From: Niastella koreensis GR20-10
GTDB lineage: Bacteria > Bacteroidota > Bacteroidia > Chitinophagales > Chitinophagaceae
Direction: 5' to 3'
Assembly (NCBI RefSeq): GCF_000246855.1
Contig: NC_016609.1
Span: 310,001 to 374,000, forward strand
DNA: 64,000 nt
Positions 1 to 9,054 of the stretch are shown here, piece after piece (position 1 is the first letter of the stretch; each line of letters begins with the position of its first letter). Below the pieces are notes generated by a model. The model was not told where the DNA came from, did no database searches, and saw only the letters and a program-made list of their open reading frames with translations. Made by a program: the position numbers and the translations under genes.

Positions 1-3000
1 CCTGGCTATCCTGAGCCGAGGTAGCCTCAGGGTCGAGGCCTTCATATTTTGTAATGGTGATCAGGTTCCTGCCCGAGACGGTTAACGCCAATCCTTTTAC
101 CCAATCAATTTTTATCACATTTCCTAATTGATAGATGAGGGTAAGGTCCCGCATGCGCATAAACGATCCCCCTTCAACAAACCAGCCTGTTCGTTGCACA
201 CTATTATACATGCTGTTGTAGAAGTTTACAAAGGCGCCCGTTTGTCCATTGATAGTAATTGACTTGTCAAAGTCTTTATGCAGCCGGTCGCGGTACATCC
301 ATTGCCGGGTAAGATTGTAGATGTCGTTGCCATGGTACCAGTCCCACTGCATGGAGATGGTCAGTTTTTGCCACAGGGTAACATTGTTAATAAACGACAT
401 GGTAAAATCAGGATAGGCGTTGCCGCTAAGGTATTGGTCGGTAGCATCGGTAAGCACCGCCCGTTTGGTGGTCTTGTTCACTACCACTCCATCAACGATC
501 TCGTATTGCGATGCATTGGCCTCGGGAATGTACCTGCTTTTATCCGACTGGCGGGTTTGGTCAATACTTCTTAAAGGGGTGGAAGTATAAAAATTACCCA
601 GCGATTCGCCTTCTTTCACAATAAACAATCCATTTACAAAGTCGCGGCCATTGGCCACCCTGTCAACTTTTGTTTTGAAAGTGCCAAACCGCACACCCAG
701 TTGCCAGTCAACTTTTTTATTGGTGAAGATGCCGGCATCGAGGCTCGCATCAGCGCCTTTTACGGTAAGGTCAATTAAATTATCCCTGATCTGTTGGGCG
801 CCGCTGGAAGGAGGGAGGTCAACATATTGAATATTGTTTTTGTTGTTCTTTTTCCAGTAGGTGAACGATACGCTGATCTTACTGAACCATTCTTTTGAAC
901 CAGGAAGAATGGTGAGATCAGTTCCGATTTCTGTTTCCTTCACTTGCTGTACCTGCAGGTTTTTATTTCCAAGAATATTGGGCAGGTAAAGGCCAACCCC
1001 TTCTCCCAGCTGGGTTGAGCCAAGTGTGGTTTGGCGCGAATAATATTCGCCATCAAATTCATTGGGTGGAATACCGGCAGCGCCATAGGCCGCGCGTATT
1101 TTCCATTCAGGAAGCTGGGCTACATTCATTAGTTCAGATGGTCTGAAATAAGCGGTTCCCCTGCCGAAGGTGAAAGGTTTCTTCTGATCGCCAAATTGCG
1201 AGTTGTAATCGCTGCGAAAACCACCGGTAACCCCAAACAGGCTGCCGAAGTCGATGGTTTGATTTACCAGGTAACCGAATGTTATATACTCCAGGCTGCC
1301 ATCGCCACTGGTTTTTACCGCGGTTGCAGAAATGTTGGCAGGCGGGTATTGCGGCAGATTAACACCCTGGGCAAAGAAGGAATTGTATTCCAGTTTACGC
1401 CAGTCGTATGAAAACTGGGTAGTGGTAGTAATGGGCAGATCGATCTTGAAATCTTTCTTGAAATCGGTTCTTACATAAATGGTAGACAAGGCATTTTGAT
1501 AAGTCGATTTCGCGTGGTCGTCACGTACAGATCCCTCGGCGGTATTTCCCCAGAAAGCCAGGTCAACCTGTGGAGCAGCTTCCTGGTTCTTGTACAGGTC
1601 CTGGAAATCGGAGTTCCATAACTCTATCCCATACTTGAAATCGAGTTCAACAAAACGCGGGAATTTATAATTCAGGTTGCTGTTATTAATGAGGCGGCTA
1701 TCCTTACTGTAACGGGAGTGCCAGTCGGGTTCCGATAAAACGTTTCGCTGGTTTTCATCTCTCGGGCGTACAACAGTAAGATCAGTACCCGGATATTTTG
1801 ATTTAAAATCGATCCAGGGATAGGAGTTGATCATTTCAAACCGGTTGTTATTGGTGCCCTTGAACAGGTCATCTACATTAAACAAAATGCGTGAAGAAAC
1901 ATTGTAGGTGCCGGATAACAGGTTTTCATCCTGCAGGATCATTTGTGTGCTGTTGCGTGCGGTAAATCCTTTGAACAATTCAAAACCCAGGTTGGCGGAA
2001 AGGTTGGTTCGCCGCAGGTGGTTATTCAATACGTTTTGCTGGTCGATATGCGAAAGCGTAAATGAATAATCTGTTTTATTGCCACCCCCGCTTATGCCTA
2101 AGGAATTGGAGGTTGACGTGGCTGTTTGATATGCCTGTTCCAGGTGATTATACAGGGGCATGTTGGCCGGATAGGTTTTATCATTTTTCAGATCGTAGTT
2201 CGTATTGAAATCATCTTCGGCCGGTTCGGGCCACATCCCAAGCGAGTCGGGTTTTAAGATGGCGCCATTGCGATCGAGAATATTGCCATTACCATCCTGG
2301 GTAAAGTGGTGGTATTTGGCGCTAAGGGTTTTGTCTTTTCCCAAAAGAACGTTATCAATACTTACTTTCGACATCAACGTGATTGACAAAGGTTTGTTCT
2401 TGCTGCCCTTTTTGGTGAAGATCTGGATAACGCCATTGGCGCCCTGTGCGCCATACAGCATCCCCGCAGAAGGACCTTTGGCGATCTCAACTTTCTCCAC
2501 GTTGGAAACATCGAGCCCGTTTATGTCTGTTACCTGCACCCCATCAACCAGTATAATGGGAGTGGAAGAACCCAGTGAGTTGATGCCACGAAGAATGATA
2601 TTCGCTTTTTGTCCGGGCTCGCCCGAATTGGTTTGTATTTGTGCGCCGGCAACTTTACCTATCAATGCCTGGTCGATGGATAATATGGCCGATGGCGCGA
2701 GGTCTTTTTTACCCACGCTGGCTACATCGATCGACAATTTCTTTTTTTCCGTAGCCACCCCGGTACCGGTTACTACTATTTCGCTGAGCGATTTTATTTC
2801 GGGCGATAACTGCACGTTGAACGTGGCACGGTTTCGTACACTCATTTCGATGGGTTCATAACCAACCCCTGTAAATACCAGAGTGGCATTTTCGGGAACC
2901 GTTAGTTTAAAGCTGCCATCGCCGCCCGAAGTGGTGCCTGATGACGTTCCTTTAATAATGACTGAAATGCTTGGAAGTGGTGTGCCGGAGGCATCGGTAA

Positions 3001-3082
3001 TTTTTCCGCTTACCGGTTTCGTTTGTGCGTATGCTGAAGCAAGCATACCCATCATTAGCAGTATTGAAATGGTTTTTCTCAT
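1..3082 (-). CDS. SusC/RagA family TonB-linked outer membrane receptor (C-terminus cut by window)
   Basis: Reading leftward from an ATG at 3082 the frame stays open to the window edge (about 1027 residues), so the C-terminus is missing. A signal peptide ends in ASAYAQ; it is followed by a carboxypeptidase-like regulatory domain (KPVSGKITDASGTPLPSISV), a TonB plug with the RGINSLGSSTPIILVDGVQ signature near residues 165-190, and a long run of beta-barrel strands rich in aromatic residues. SusC proteins import oligosaccharides or peptides across the outer membrane with a SusD lipoprotein partner; any susD would lie beyond position 1 and is not visible, so the substrate cannot be named. A long inverted repeat lies 38 nt upstream of the start. 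Confidence 0.93.
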   Translation of the reverse strand, partial: MRKTISILLMMGMLASAYAQTKPVSGKITDASGTPLPSISVIIKGTSSGTTSGGDGSFKLTVPENATLVFTGVGYEPIEMSVRNRATFNVQLSPEIKSLSEIVVTGTGVATEKKKLSIDVASVGKKDLAPSAILSIDQALIGKVAGAQIQTNSGEPGQKANIILRGINSLGSSTPIILVDGVQVTDINGLDVSNVEKVEIAKGPSAGMLYGAQGANGVIQIFTKKGSKNKPLSITLMSKVSIDNVLLGKDKTLSAKYHHFTQDGNGNILDRNGAILKPDSLGMWPEPAEDDFNTNYDLKNDKTYPANMPLYNHLEQAYQTATSTSNSLGISGGGNKTDYSFTLSHIDQQNVLNNHLRRTNLSANLGFELFKGFTARNSTQMILQDENLLSGTYNVSSRILFNVDDLFKGTNNNRFEMINSYPWIDFKSKYPGTDLTVVRPRDENQRNVLSEPDWHSRYSKDSRLINNSNLNYKFPRFVELDFKYGIELWNSDFQDLYKNQEAAPQVDLAFWGNTAEGSVRDDHAKSTYQNALSTIYVRTDFKKDFKIDLPITTTTQFSYDWRKLEYNSFFAQGVNLPQYPPANISATAVKTSGDGSLEYITFGYLVNQTIDFGSLFGVTGGFRSDYNSQFGDQKKPFTFGRGTAYFRPSELMNVAQLPEWKIRAAYGAAGIPPNEFDGEYYSRQTTLGSTQLGEGVGLYLPNILGNKNLQVQQVKETEIGTDLTILPGSKEWFSKISVSFTYWKKNNKNNIQYVDLPPSSGAQQIRDNLIDLTVKGADASLDAGIFTNKKVDWQLGVRFGTFKTKVDRVANGRDFVNGLFIVKEGESLGNFYTSTPLRSIDQTRQSDKSRYIPEANASQYEIVDGVVVNKTTKRAVLTDATDQYLSGNAYPDFTMSFINNVTLWQKLTISMQWDWYHGNDIYNLTRQWMYRDRLHKDFDKSITINGQTGAFVNFYNSMYNSVQRTGWFVEGGSFMRMRDLTLIYQLGNVIKIDWVKGLALTVSGRNLITITKYEGLDPEATSAQDSQ

Positions 3083-3119
3083 GGTGAGTGTATGTTTGAT
3101 TAGACAATACAGTGCCGCT

Positions 3120-3156
3120 GGTAATGGAAAGCCCGGGATATAGCTTTTCCATTACC
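3120..3156. promoter_or_regulatory. 11-bp inverted repeat upstream of the SusC-type gene
   Basis: GGTAATGGAAA at 3120-3130 is exactly complementary to TTTCCATTACC at 3146-3156; a further GC/GC pairing continues the stem past a one-base bulge. No T-run follows in either direction as expected of a terminator. Because it lies 38 nt before the receptor start it could be a leader hairpin or a protein-binding dyad. The dyad is seen; its role is inferred. Confidence 0.45.
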
Positions 3157-3433
3157 TGATGTCAGGTTCCGTTTTGGGTATATAATCAGGGCAGGATCTT
3201 GTAATGAAGTTTTGATACGAGGTTAGCCGGGTAATTTTTGCCTGGAGGAGCGGAGGGTCGCTTTACTATGGACAAACAAGTGTTCGCAACTGCTGCATTG
3301 GCAGTTGAATGATTACAGGCAGATTACAATGGGGGTGAACTTTAGGTAGGATATTTTTTTTGCAGGTGTTTTACTGAATTGGTATTTGCGGTCTCTGTTG
3401 TTTTGTTGGCAGACTTTGCCATGATAGTAGTTT
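3157..3433. other. Gene-free spacer between SusC-type and acyltransferase genes
   Basis: No reading frame with protein-like character is visible on either strand. It presumably carries the promoter of the SusC-type gene, which reads leftward. I could not identify a convincing -33/-7 pair in it. Confidence 0.4.
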
Positions 3434-3499
3434 TAGACCTGTCAGGTCCGCTATTATAATCTGAGTTACCAGCTTGCCGCTGCGAACCTGACAGGTCTA
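3434..3499 (-). terminator. Long inverted repeat downstream of the acyltransferase gene
   Basis: TAGACCTGTCAGGT (3434-3447) and ACCTGACAGGTCTA (3486-3499) are perfect 14-bp reverse complements separated by 38 bp, ending 11 bp beyond the stop codon of the leftward gene at 3510. The core ACCTGTCAGGT is itself palindromic. It probably ends or stabilises that transcript. The nested palindrome also resembles a dispersed REP-type element, which a genome-wide count would settle. Confidence 0.5.
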
Positions 3500-3509
3500 A
3501 TCTACGAAA

Positions 3510-4703
3510 TTATATATAACTCAGCCACCACTTTGTACGGTTGGCCTGTTTATAAGCATCGTACCGTTTGCAAAGCGGGTACACTCCCACAATAATTAAG
3601 ATCCATAATATATACACAAAGGCGAGGCTGTACCCAAAACCTTTCAACTGGCTGTTCATGCTTACCCAGCCCGTTAATACCATATCGCTCCATTTAAAGC
3701 CTGAGATAGCCGCCGCAATTACTGCCAGGATATGAATTAAATAGATATGCAACAGGTAATAAAACATGGGCACACGGCCAAACACCACCACTTTTTCTGA
3801 AAGTTTGTTCAATGGCTTTTCTGCAAACGCCAGGAATAACAGCGCAGGGCCTAACGTCATTAAGATATATAATAAAGATGGTGGATACTTGGTGGTATTT
3901 AAAAACGACAAGACCGTAAATACCGGATCTTTTTGTACAGACCAGGGATGCGGATCGCCATACATATTGATAAAACGAATGATAATGAACAACGCAATGG
4001 CGCTCAATCCCAGCCCAATCAACAGCTTTCTTCTTTTACCGGCATCAAACGTAGGCAGGTACAACTGGCCGAATGCATAACCCACCATCATAATACCAAT
4101 CCAGGGAGTAACGGGGTAACCCATCATAATGACTGGCTTCGTAGGTATAATGTGTTGTTCGTGAATGGCAGCCATCAGGAATGAAACAGGATGGTCACCC
4201 GGCGGAGCATCCATCAGGTTGTGGGCGCCGATCAATGCCAGCCCAATAACCAGGATAGCCGTCAATGGCAGATAGATCATTCCGGCCAACACGATCATAC
4301 TAACGCCCAGCGCCCAGATAACCTGCAGGATCAGCACCGGGTATTCGGGATTGAACGTCCAGCCCAGGGTAACGATCAGGATTTCAGCAATTACCAGCCA
4401 CAGGCCGCGGGTAAGTAAAAAGACGGATAATTCATTTTTGGTCTTTTTGGTCCCATTCAAAAAGGCAGATGCGCCGGCAAGGAAAGTAAAGATGGGCGCA
4501 CAAAAATGGGTGATCCACCGGGTAAAGAACAATGGTACATCGGTTCTGGTAAGATCGGTAGGATCGTATAAAAAAGCGCTTGCATGAAAATAATCGCGCA
4601 CGTGATCCAGCGCCATGATGATCATAACGGTACCCCGCAGCAGATCAATGGATTGAAGGCGTTTACTTTTAACCGGCATGGCTATAGCAGTAGGTTGGCT
4701 CAT
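3510..4703 (-). CDS. HGSNAT/DUF1624-like multi-pass acyltransferase
   Basis: A 397-residue integral membrane protein with about ten hydrophobic segments. The N-terminal motif RLQSIDLLRGTVMIIMALDH, followed by a conserved H/D-rich stretch and FLAGASAFL, is characteristic of the heparan-alpha-glucosaminide N-acetyltransferase/YeiB-related family, which moves acyl groups across the membrane to a sugar or other acceptor. The acceptor is unknown here. The gene stands alone, reads leftward, and is followed by an inverted-repeat terminator. The family is fairly sure; the specific activity is not. Confidence 0.8.
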   Translation of the reverse strand: MSQPTAIAMPVKSKRLQSIDLLRGTVMIIMALDHVRDYFHASAFLYDPTDLTRTDVPLFFTRWITHFCAPIFTFLAGASAFLNGTKKTKNELSVFLLTRGLWLVIAEILIVTLGWTFNPEYPVLILQVIWALGVSMIVLAGMIYLPLTAILVIGLALIGAHNLMDAPPGDHPVSFLMAAIHEQHIIPTKPVIMMGYPVTPWIGIMMVGYAFGQLYLPTFDAGKRRKLLIGLGLSAIALFIIIRFINMYGDPHPWSVQKDPVFTVLSFLNTTKYPPSLLYILMTLGPALLFLAFAEKPLNKLSEKVVVFGRVPMFYYLLHIYLIHILAVIAAAISGFKWSDMVLTGWVSMNSQLKGFGYSLAFVYILWILIIVGVYPLCKRYDAYKQANRTKWWLSYI

Positions 4704-4849
4704 GTAACAAAAATTGATATGAAGTTAAAGGGACAGCTTAGGGCAGCTGCCAGTGGTACTCTGTTCTGTGAAGATAGGGATTGTTAGAATAAAGTTCAGT
4801 AAAAAATATACACTTTAGAATAATATTCTGTATGAGTGGTGTTTCAGTT
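4704..4849. other. Short AT-rich spacer upstream of the acyltransferase
   Basis: No gene is seen. The stretch should contain the leftward promoter of the acyltransferase gene; no clear -7 box could be assigned. Confidence 0.3.
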
Positions 4850-4980
4850 CCTGGTTGCCGGTTACCGGTTACCGGTTTCCGGCCCCTTAATGCAAACCGT
4901 TTGCCTTTTTTCAGCCTGCATTTAATTGCAACCCCGGTAACTGGTACCTGGTAACCGGCGACCGGTACCTGGCAACCTGC
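4850..4980. repeat. Low-complexity GGTTACCGG / GGTACCTGG repeats
   Basis: The spacer contains overlapping copies of GGTTACCGG and GGTTTCCGG (4855-4882), then GGTAACTGGTACCTGG, GGTAACCGGCGACC and GGTACCTGGCAACC (4935-4977). Each unit is close to its own reverse complement (core GGTTACC/GGTAACC), so the stretch can fold into several alternative hairpins. It sits just upstream of the OmpA-type gene. Function is unknown. Confidence 0.5.
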
Positions 4981-5045
4981 CTTTTTGCCTTTTCATGCAA
5001 TCCGCAGCTAAATTGTACGTTATTAGGTAATTAAATCCATACCTA

Positions 5046-6656
5046 GTGAGAAGAGTAGTACCCTTTCTGGCCCTGGCCTTGTGCCTGCAACAGGCTACTG
5101 CGCAGATGTCCGCCCAAAGTGATACGGGCAAATTAATAGCGCAAAAGGATAACATTATTACGTCTAACACGATCATCAAGATCGAGAATTTAGGCGAGAA
5201 CATTAACTCCGATCTTCCTGAATTACGTCCTACCGTATCGGCAGACGGGAACCTGTTATTTTTTATCTGTGAGAACCATCCAGCCAATACCAAGTATAAC
5301 TCGGTGCCCAATTCACAGGACATCTGGTATGCCGAACGGGATTCAAACGGTGTTTGGAAGGAAGCCCGCCATTTAAAATATCCCCTCAATACATCACAGT
5401 ATAATGCTGTGTATTGGATCTCGCCCGATAAGAACCGCATTCTGATCCGCGGAGCATTCGGTAACGGGGGTGCATTTTTCGGCAAAGGCGTAAGTCTTTG
5501 TACCAAACAGGCCGATGGCCGCTGGGGTGAACCGGAAATGCTGCATATTAAAAAATACGACAAATACGATCATGGCCAGGTGTCGGGAGCTACGCTGTCG
5601 CCCGACATGAAAGCATTGGTATTATACATGACACCCGACCCGGGCAGTCCTAATAACGACCTCTATGTTTGTTTTCATGAAGACGATGGCAGCTGGACGG
5701 AACCCAAGAGCCTGGGTAAGGAAATAAATTATCCCGGCAATGAAATGACTCCCTACATCGCTTCCGATGGCGTTACCATGTATTTCAGCAGCGACAAACC
5801 CGGTGGGTTAGGCGATAACGATATTTACATGACCAAACGTTTGGATAAAACCTGGACGAAATGGAGCACGCCGGTGAACCTGGGCGCTCCCATCAATACG
5901 GAAGGTTGGGATGCCTTTTTTACCCTGGATGCCGGTGGAGAGTATGCGTACCTGACCAGCAATAAAGATACCTATGGCGAAAGCGATATTGTGCGGGTAA
6001 AGTTGCTGGAGCGTGAAAAGCCAAACCCGGTGATTCTGGTAAGCGGCAATGTGTTTAACGCCAAAACAAAACAACCGCTCAGTGCATCGCTTATTTATGA
6101 AACGCTGCCAGATGGGGTAGAGGCCGGCAATGGTTTATCGAGCCCAACCGATGGCGCTTTCAAAATTGTATTGCCTTACGATAAGAACTACAGTATTCGC
6201 GCCAGCGCCGATAAATTCTTTGCAATTTCCGAGAACCTGAACCTCGACTCGATGGTGAAGGCGGGCTTCAAGGAAATTCATAAAGACCTGTACCTGGTGC
6301 CCATTGAAATTGGCCAGGTGGTTCGTTTGAACAACGTGTTCTTCGACTTCGACAAATGGGACCTGCGTCCGGAATCGGATGTTGAACTGGACCGTGTGGT
6401 TAAATTGCTGAAAGATAACCCAAGCATTGAAATTGAGTTGAGCGCCCACACGGATAGCAAGGGTTCTGACGACTATAACTTCCGGCTGTCTGACAATCGT
6501 GCCAAATCGTGCGTGCAATACATCATCTCGAAAGGCATTCCTGCCAGCAGGATCACCTCGAAAGGATATGGTGAAAGCATGCCGGTGGCCACGAACGAAA
6601 CCGATGAAGGCCGTCAGCTGAACCGTCGTGTTGAGTTTAAAATCCTGAAAAACTAA
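5046..6656 (+). CDS. OmpA-family envelope protein with PD40 propeller repeats
   Basis: The 536-residue product starts at a GTG and carries a signal peptide ending in QQATAQ. Residues of about 50-320 hold several PD40/WD40-like beta-propeller blades (DLPELRPTVSADGNLLFF, MTPYIASDGVTMYFSSD, WDAFFTLDAGGEYAYLTS). A small carboxypeptidase-regulatory-like domain follows, and the C-terminal 110 residues form an OmpA peptidoglycan-binding domain (NVFFDFDKWDLRPES, ELSAHTDSKGSDDYN, SDNRAKSCVQYI, NRRVEFKI). Such proteins anchor outer membrane structures to peptidoglycan; several in Bacteroidota belong to gliding or T9SS-associated assemblies, but no T9SS gene is adjacent. A strong terminator follows. Confidence 0.88.
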   Translation: MRRVVPFLALALCLQQATAQMSAQSDTGKLIAQKDNIITSNTIIKIENLGENINSDLPELRPTVSADGNLLFFICENHPANTKYNSVPNSQDIWYAERDSNGVWKEARHLKYPLNTSQYNAVYWISPDKNRILIRGAFGNGGAFFGKGVSLCTKQADGRWGEPEMLHIKKYDKYDHGQVSGATLSPDMKALVLYMTPDPGSPNNDLYVCFHEDDGSWTEPKSLGKEINYPGNEMTPYIASDGVTMYFSSDKPGGLGDNDIYMTKRLDKTWTKWSTPVNLGAPINTEGWDAFFTLDAGGEYAYLTSNKDTYGESDIVRVKLLEREKPNPVILVSGNVFNAKTKQPLSASLIYETLPDGVEAGNGLSSPTDGAFKIVLPYDKNYSIRASADKFFAISENLNLDSMVKAGFKEIHKDLYLVPIEIGQVVRLNNVFFDFDKWDLRPESDVELDRVVKLLKDNPSIEIELSAHTDSKGSDDYNFRLSDNRAKSCVQYIISKGIPASRITSKGYGESMPVATNETDEGRQLNRRVEFKILKN

Positions 6657-6692
6657 TGTGATAATCAGCTAATGTGCTAATGCGATAATGAA

Positions 6693-6731
6693 GGTGAGTT
6701 ACCCCTGGGTGGTAACTCACCTTTCTTTTTT
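6693..6731 (+). terminator. Rho-independent terminator after the OmpA-family gene
   Basis: GGTGAGTTACC (6693-6703) pairs perfectly with GGTAACTCACC (6711-6721) over a 7-nt loop, and TTTCTTTTTT follows directly on the plus strand. Confidence 0.9.
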
Positions 6732-6755
6732 ATATTTACCGGTAAATTACCAGGC

Positions 6756-8231
6756 ATGAGAAACTTCGCTGCTTTGCTCGCTGTTACCTTACTGGGCGCC
6801 TATATAAGTGTTGCGCAAACGAAAAAAGCGCCTGTAGAAGCTATTAAACAGGCTGATCTGAAACGCGACCTGTTTACGTTGGCCGATGATCATTTCAGAG
6901 GGCGGGAGGCCGGTACGCTGGATGAATTAAAGGCTTCAGTATGGGTGGCAGAAGAAGCACGCAAAGCCGGGTTGGAACCTGCTGGTGATGATGGCACCTA
7001 TTTTCAATTCTTTTCCCTGAACCGGGAACGGGTAAGTGATCGCAGTACAGTAAAGATCGGTGACCGGTCGTTCAATTTGTGGAAAGATGTAGTGGTGTAC
7101 GAACCTGCCTTTGCCACTGTAAACGCGCCGATCGTATTTATAGAAAACCCCGATACCGTTGCCGAAGCAACCATACAAGGAAAAGTGGTGGCCCTGCAGT
7201 TTACGCCGCAGGGATTAACCGACCCACGCAAAAGTATTCCCTGGCGTTATAATGCATTTGTGATCTCGGCCTGGGCCCGTAAGCTGGCGGCCAAAGGCGT
7301 AAAAGCGATTCTGTTTGTATCAGACGATCTGGCTGAGCAGGCATTTCCCCGCGCCACCCAATATTCAAACCGCGGTTCTTACCAGATAGAAGGCAGCATG
7401 TTCCCCAGCCGCCGGTTGTTAAAAGATATTCCTATTATCTGGGTGCGAAAAGAAGCGCTTGACCTGGTACGTAAACCCGGGCAACACCTGGACGCAGCCA
7501 TCTATACCGAATTGTTTACTTATCCCTCGGTGAATGTGGTGGCCAAAGTAAAAGGCACAGATGCGATGCTCTCAAAAGAATATGTATTGTTCAGTGGTCA
7601 CCAGGACCATGATGGTGTACGCAATATTGAAGGTGCAACAGATAGTATTTTCAATGGGGCCGATGACAATGCTACCGTTAGTGTGGCCCTGCTGGCCATT
7701 GGCCGCGCTTTTCATCAGCAACCGGGCAAACGCAGCGCCCTGTTTGTATGGCATGGCTCGGAAGAGCGGGGTTTGTTTGGTTCAACCTGGTTTGCCGAAC
7801 ATCCTACGGTGCCGCGCGAGTCGCTGGTAGCAGTGCTGAATGGCGATATGATCGGGATGAACAATCCTGACAGTGCCGCTTTGCTCGGCGTTGTTCCGCC
7901 GCACCTGAATTCAGGCGACCTGGTGAAAATAGCTTTGCAGGAGAATGCGAAAGGGCCGAAGTTCAAGCTGGATACGACATGGGATAAAGCCTCCCACCAT
8001 GAGCTCTGGTATTTCCGCAGCGATCATTTGCCGTATGCGAGAAAGAATATTCCCGCCATTTTTTTCAGTACGTTGCCTCATCCGTTGTACCATACTCCCG
8101 GCGATGAAGCTGCTACTATTAATATAGAAAAGCTAACAAAGATGACCCGCTGGATGTATGCCACCGGTTTTAGCGTAGCCAATGCAGCCAACCGGCCACG
8201 CCTGGAACCAGGCTTTAAACTGGAACGGTAA
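6756..8231 (+). CDS. Exported M28 family zinc metallopeptidase
   Basis: A 491-residue protein with a signal peptide ending near YISVAQ. The C-terminal half is an M28 aminopeptidase-type domain: a His of the first metal motif in FSGHQDHDG (near residue 282), the bridging Asp in NGADDNATV, the catalytic acidic pair in WHGSEERGLFG, a second metal ligand in LNGDMIGMN, and the late His in LPHPLYHTPGDE. The region between signal peptide and catalytic core matches the PA-type insert common in exported M28 enzymes. It should remove N-terminal amino acids from peptides in the periplasm or outside the cell. It is monocistronic, between the OmpA terminator and a convergent gene. Confidence 0.92.
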   Translation: MRNFAALLAVTLLGAYISVAQTKKAPVEAIKQADLKRDLFTLADDHFRGREAGTLDELKASVWVAEEARKAGLEPAGDDGTYFQFFSLNRERVSDRSTVKIGDRSFNLWKDVVVYEPAFATVNAPIVFIENPDTVAEATIQGKVVALQFTPQGLTDPRKSIPWRYNAFVISAWARKLAAKGVKAILFVSDDLAEQAFPRATQYSNRGSYQIEGSMFPSRRLLKDIPIIWVRKEALDLVRKPGQHLDAAIYTELFTYPSVNVVAKVKGTDAMLSKEYVLFSGHQDHDGVRNIEGATDSIFNGADDNATVSVALLAIGRAFHQQPGKRSALFVWHGSEERGLFGSTWFAEHPTVPRESLVAVLNGDMIGMNNPDSAALLGVVPPHLNSGDLVKIALQENAKGPKFKLDTTWDKASHHELWYFRSDHLPYARKNIPAIFFSTLPHPLYHTPGDEAATINIEKLTKMTRWMYATGFSVANAANRPRLEPGFKLER

Positions 8232-8329
8232 CAGCTGCCTTTCGGGCCTTTTTGTCGTTATAAGGATGGCACAGGATACTATTCTGATTATGGTGATACG
8301 CAGTCGTTAAAGTTCACATAGCAAAAAGA

Positions 8330-8359
8330 GAAGTCCACCTGATTTATCAGGAGGACTTC
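8330..8359 (-). terminator. Terminator of the AhpD-like gene
   Basis: GAAGTCC-A-CCTGA and TCAGG-A-GGACTTC form a 12-bp stem with one mismatch around TTTA. The minus strand continues into CTTTTT, so it serves the leftward gene ending at 8383. Confidence 0.8.
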
Positions 8360-8382
8360 GTGTTTATATGGAGTGTGTTATA

Positions 8383-8931
8383 TTAAGCAACGGTAGCAGG
8401 CAGGGCAGGGGCTGCAGGGAAATCAACCGGCACTTTGGTAACAGCATACAGGTAGTTGGTGATTGTTTTGTCGCCAATTAATACGATGGTATCAACCAGG
8501 TTTTCATTGGTGTAACCGGCTTCAAAAAAATCGTTTACGGCTTCCGCACTTACTTTACCGGCATTTTCAACAAAGCTTTTCACCAGCGCAGCCAGTGCAT
8601 TGTATTTGGCATTGAATGAGGCCGCGCCACTGCGGATCTCCAGGATCTGGTCGTCGGTAAAACCATTCAATTTACCAATAGTAGTGTGGGCGGCTAAACA
8701 ATATTCACAATCATTTACCTGGCTGGTAACCAGGTTCACAATTTCTTTTTCTTTCGATGTTAAAGAAGTGGGAGCGCTTTGCAGGGTCAAATAAGTGCCT
8801 AAAGCATTTTTTGAATAAGCTATCGTAGCATACAGGTTAGGTACTTTACCTATTTTCTTTTTCAGGGTATCGAAAAGGGTCTGGTTAACTTCGGAAACGT
8901 TTTCTCTTGCAGGAACTGTGAAAGTTTTCAT
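8383..8931 (-). CDS. Carboxymuconolactone decarboxylase/AhpD-like protein
   Basis: From ATG at 8931 the product has 182 residues; the longer frame opening at 9012 has an N-terminal stretch without family character, so the internal start MKTFTVPAREN was chosen. The active-site motif C75-EY-C78-LAA-H82 with the preceding SQVND is the CxxC...H signature of AhpD-type alkylhydroperoxidases, helical proteins that reduce peroxides or disulfide partners. It lies 124 bp downstream of an AraC regulator read in the same direction, which may control it. The substrate is not known. Confidence 0.85.
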   Translation of the reverse strand: MKTFTVPARENVSEVNQTLFDTLKKKIGKVPNLYATIAYSKNALGTYLTLQSAPTSLTSKEKEIVNLVTSQVNDCEYCLAAHTTIGKLNGFTDDQILEIRSGAASFNAKYNALAALVKSFVENAGKVSAEAVNDFFEAGYTNENLVDTIVLIGDKTITNYLYAVTKVPVDFPAAPALPATVA

Positions 8932-9054
8932 TCTATTAAGTTTTTGATTTGTTTTCGTCGTTATTGACGATGTAAAATTGCAAATCAAAAGGCTTTCGGA
9001 GAATAGGCACATTTCCCGATTACTTGCACTTTTTTCCCTAACCGGTATTTTTTG

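Noticed and set aside
2205..2861. 218-codon rightward reading frame inside the SusC-type gene
   Set aside because: Antisense shadow of a strongly supported receptor gene.
4922..5563. 213-codon leftward reading frame
   Set aside because: It is antisense to the OmpA-family gene, shows no family motif and includes the repeat-rich spacer.
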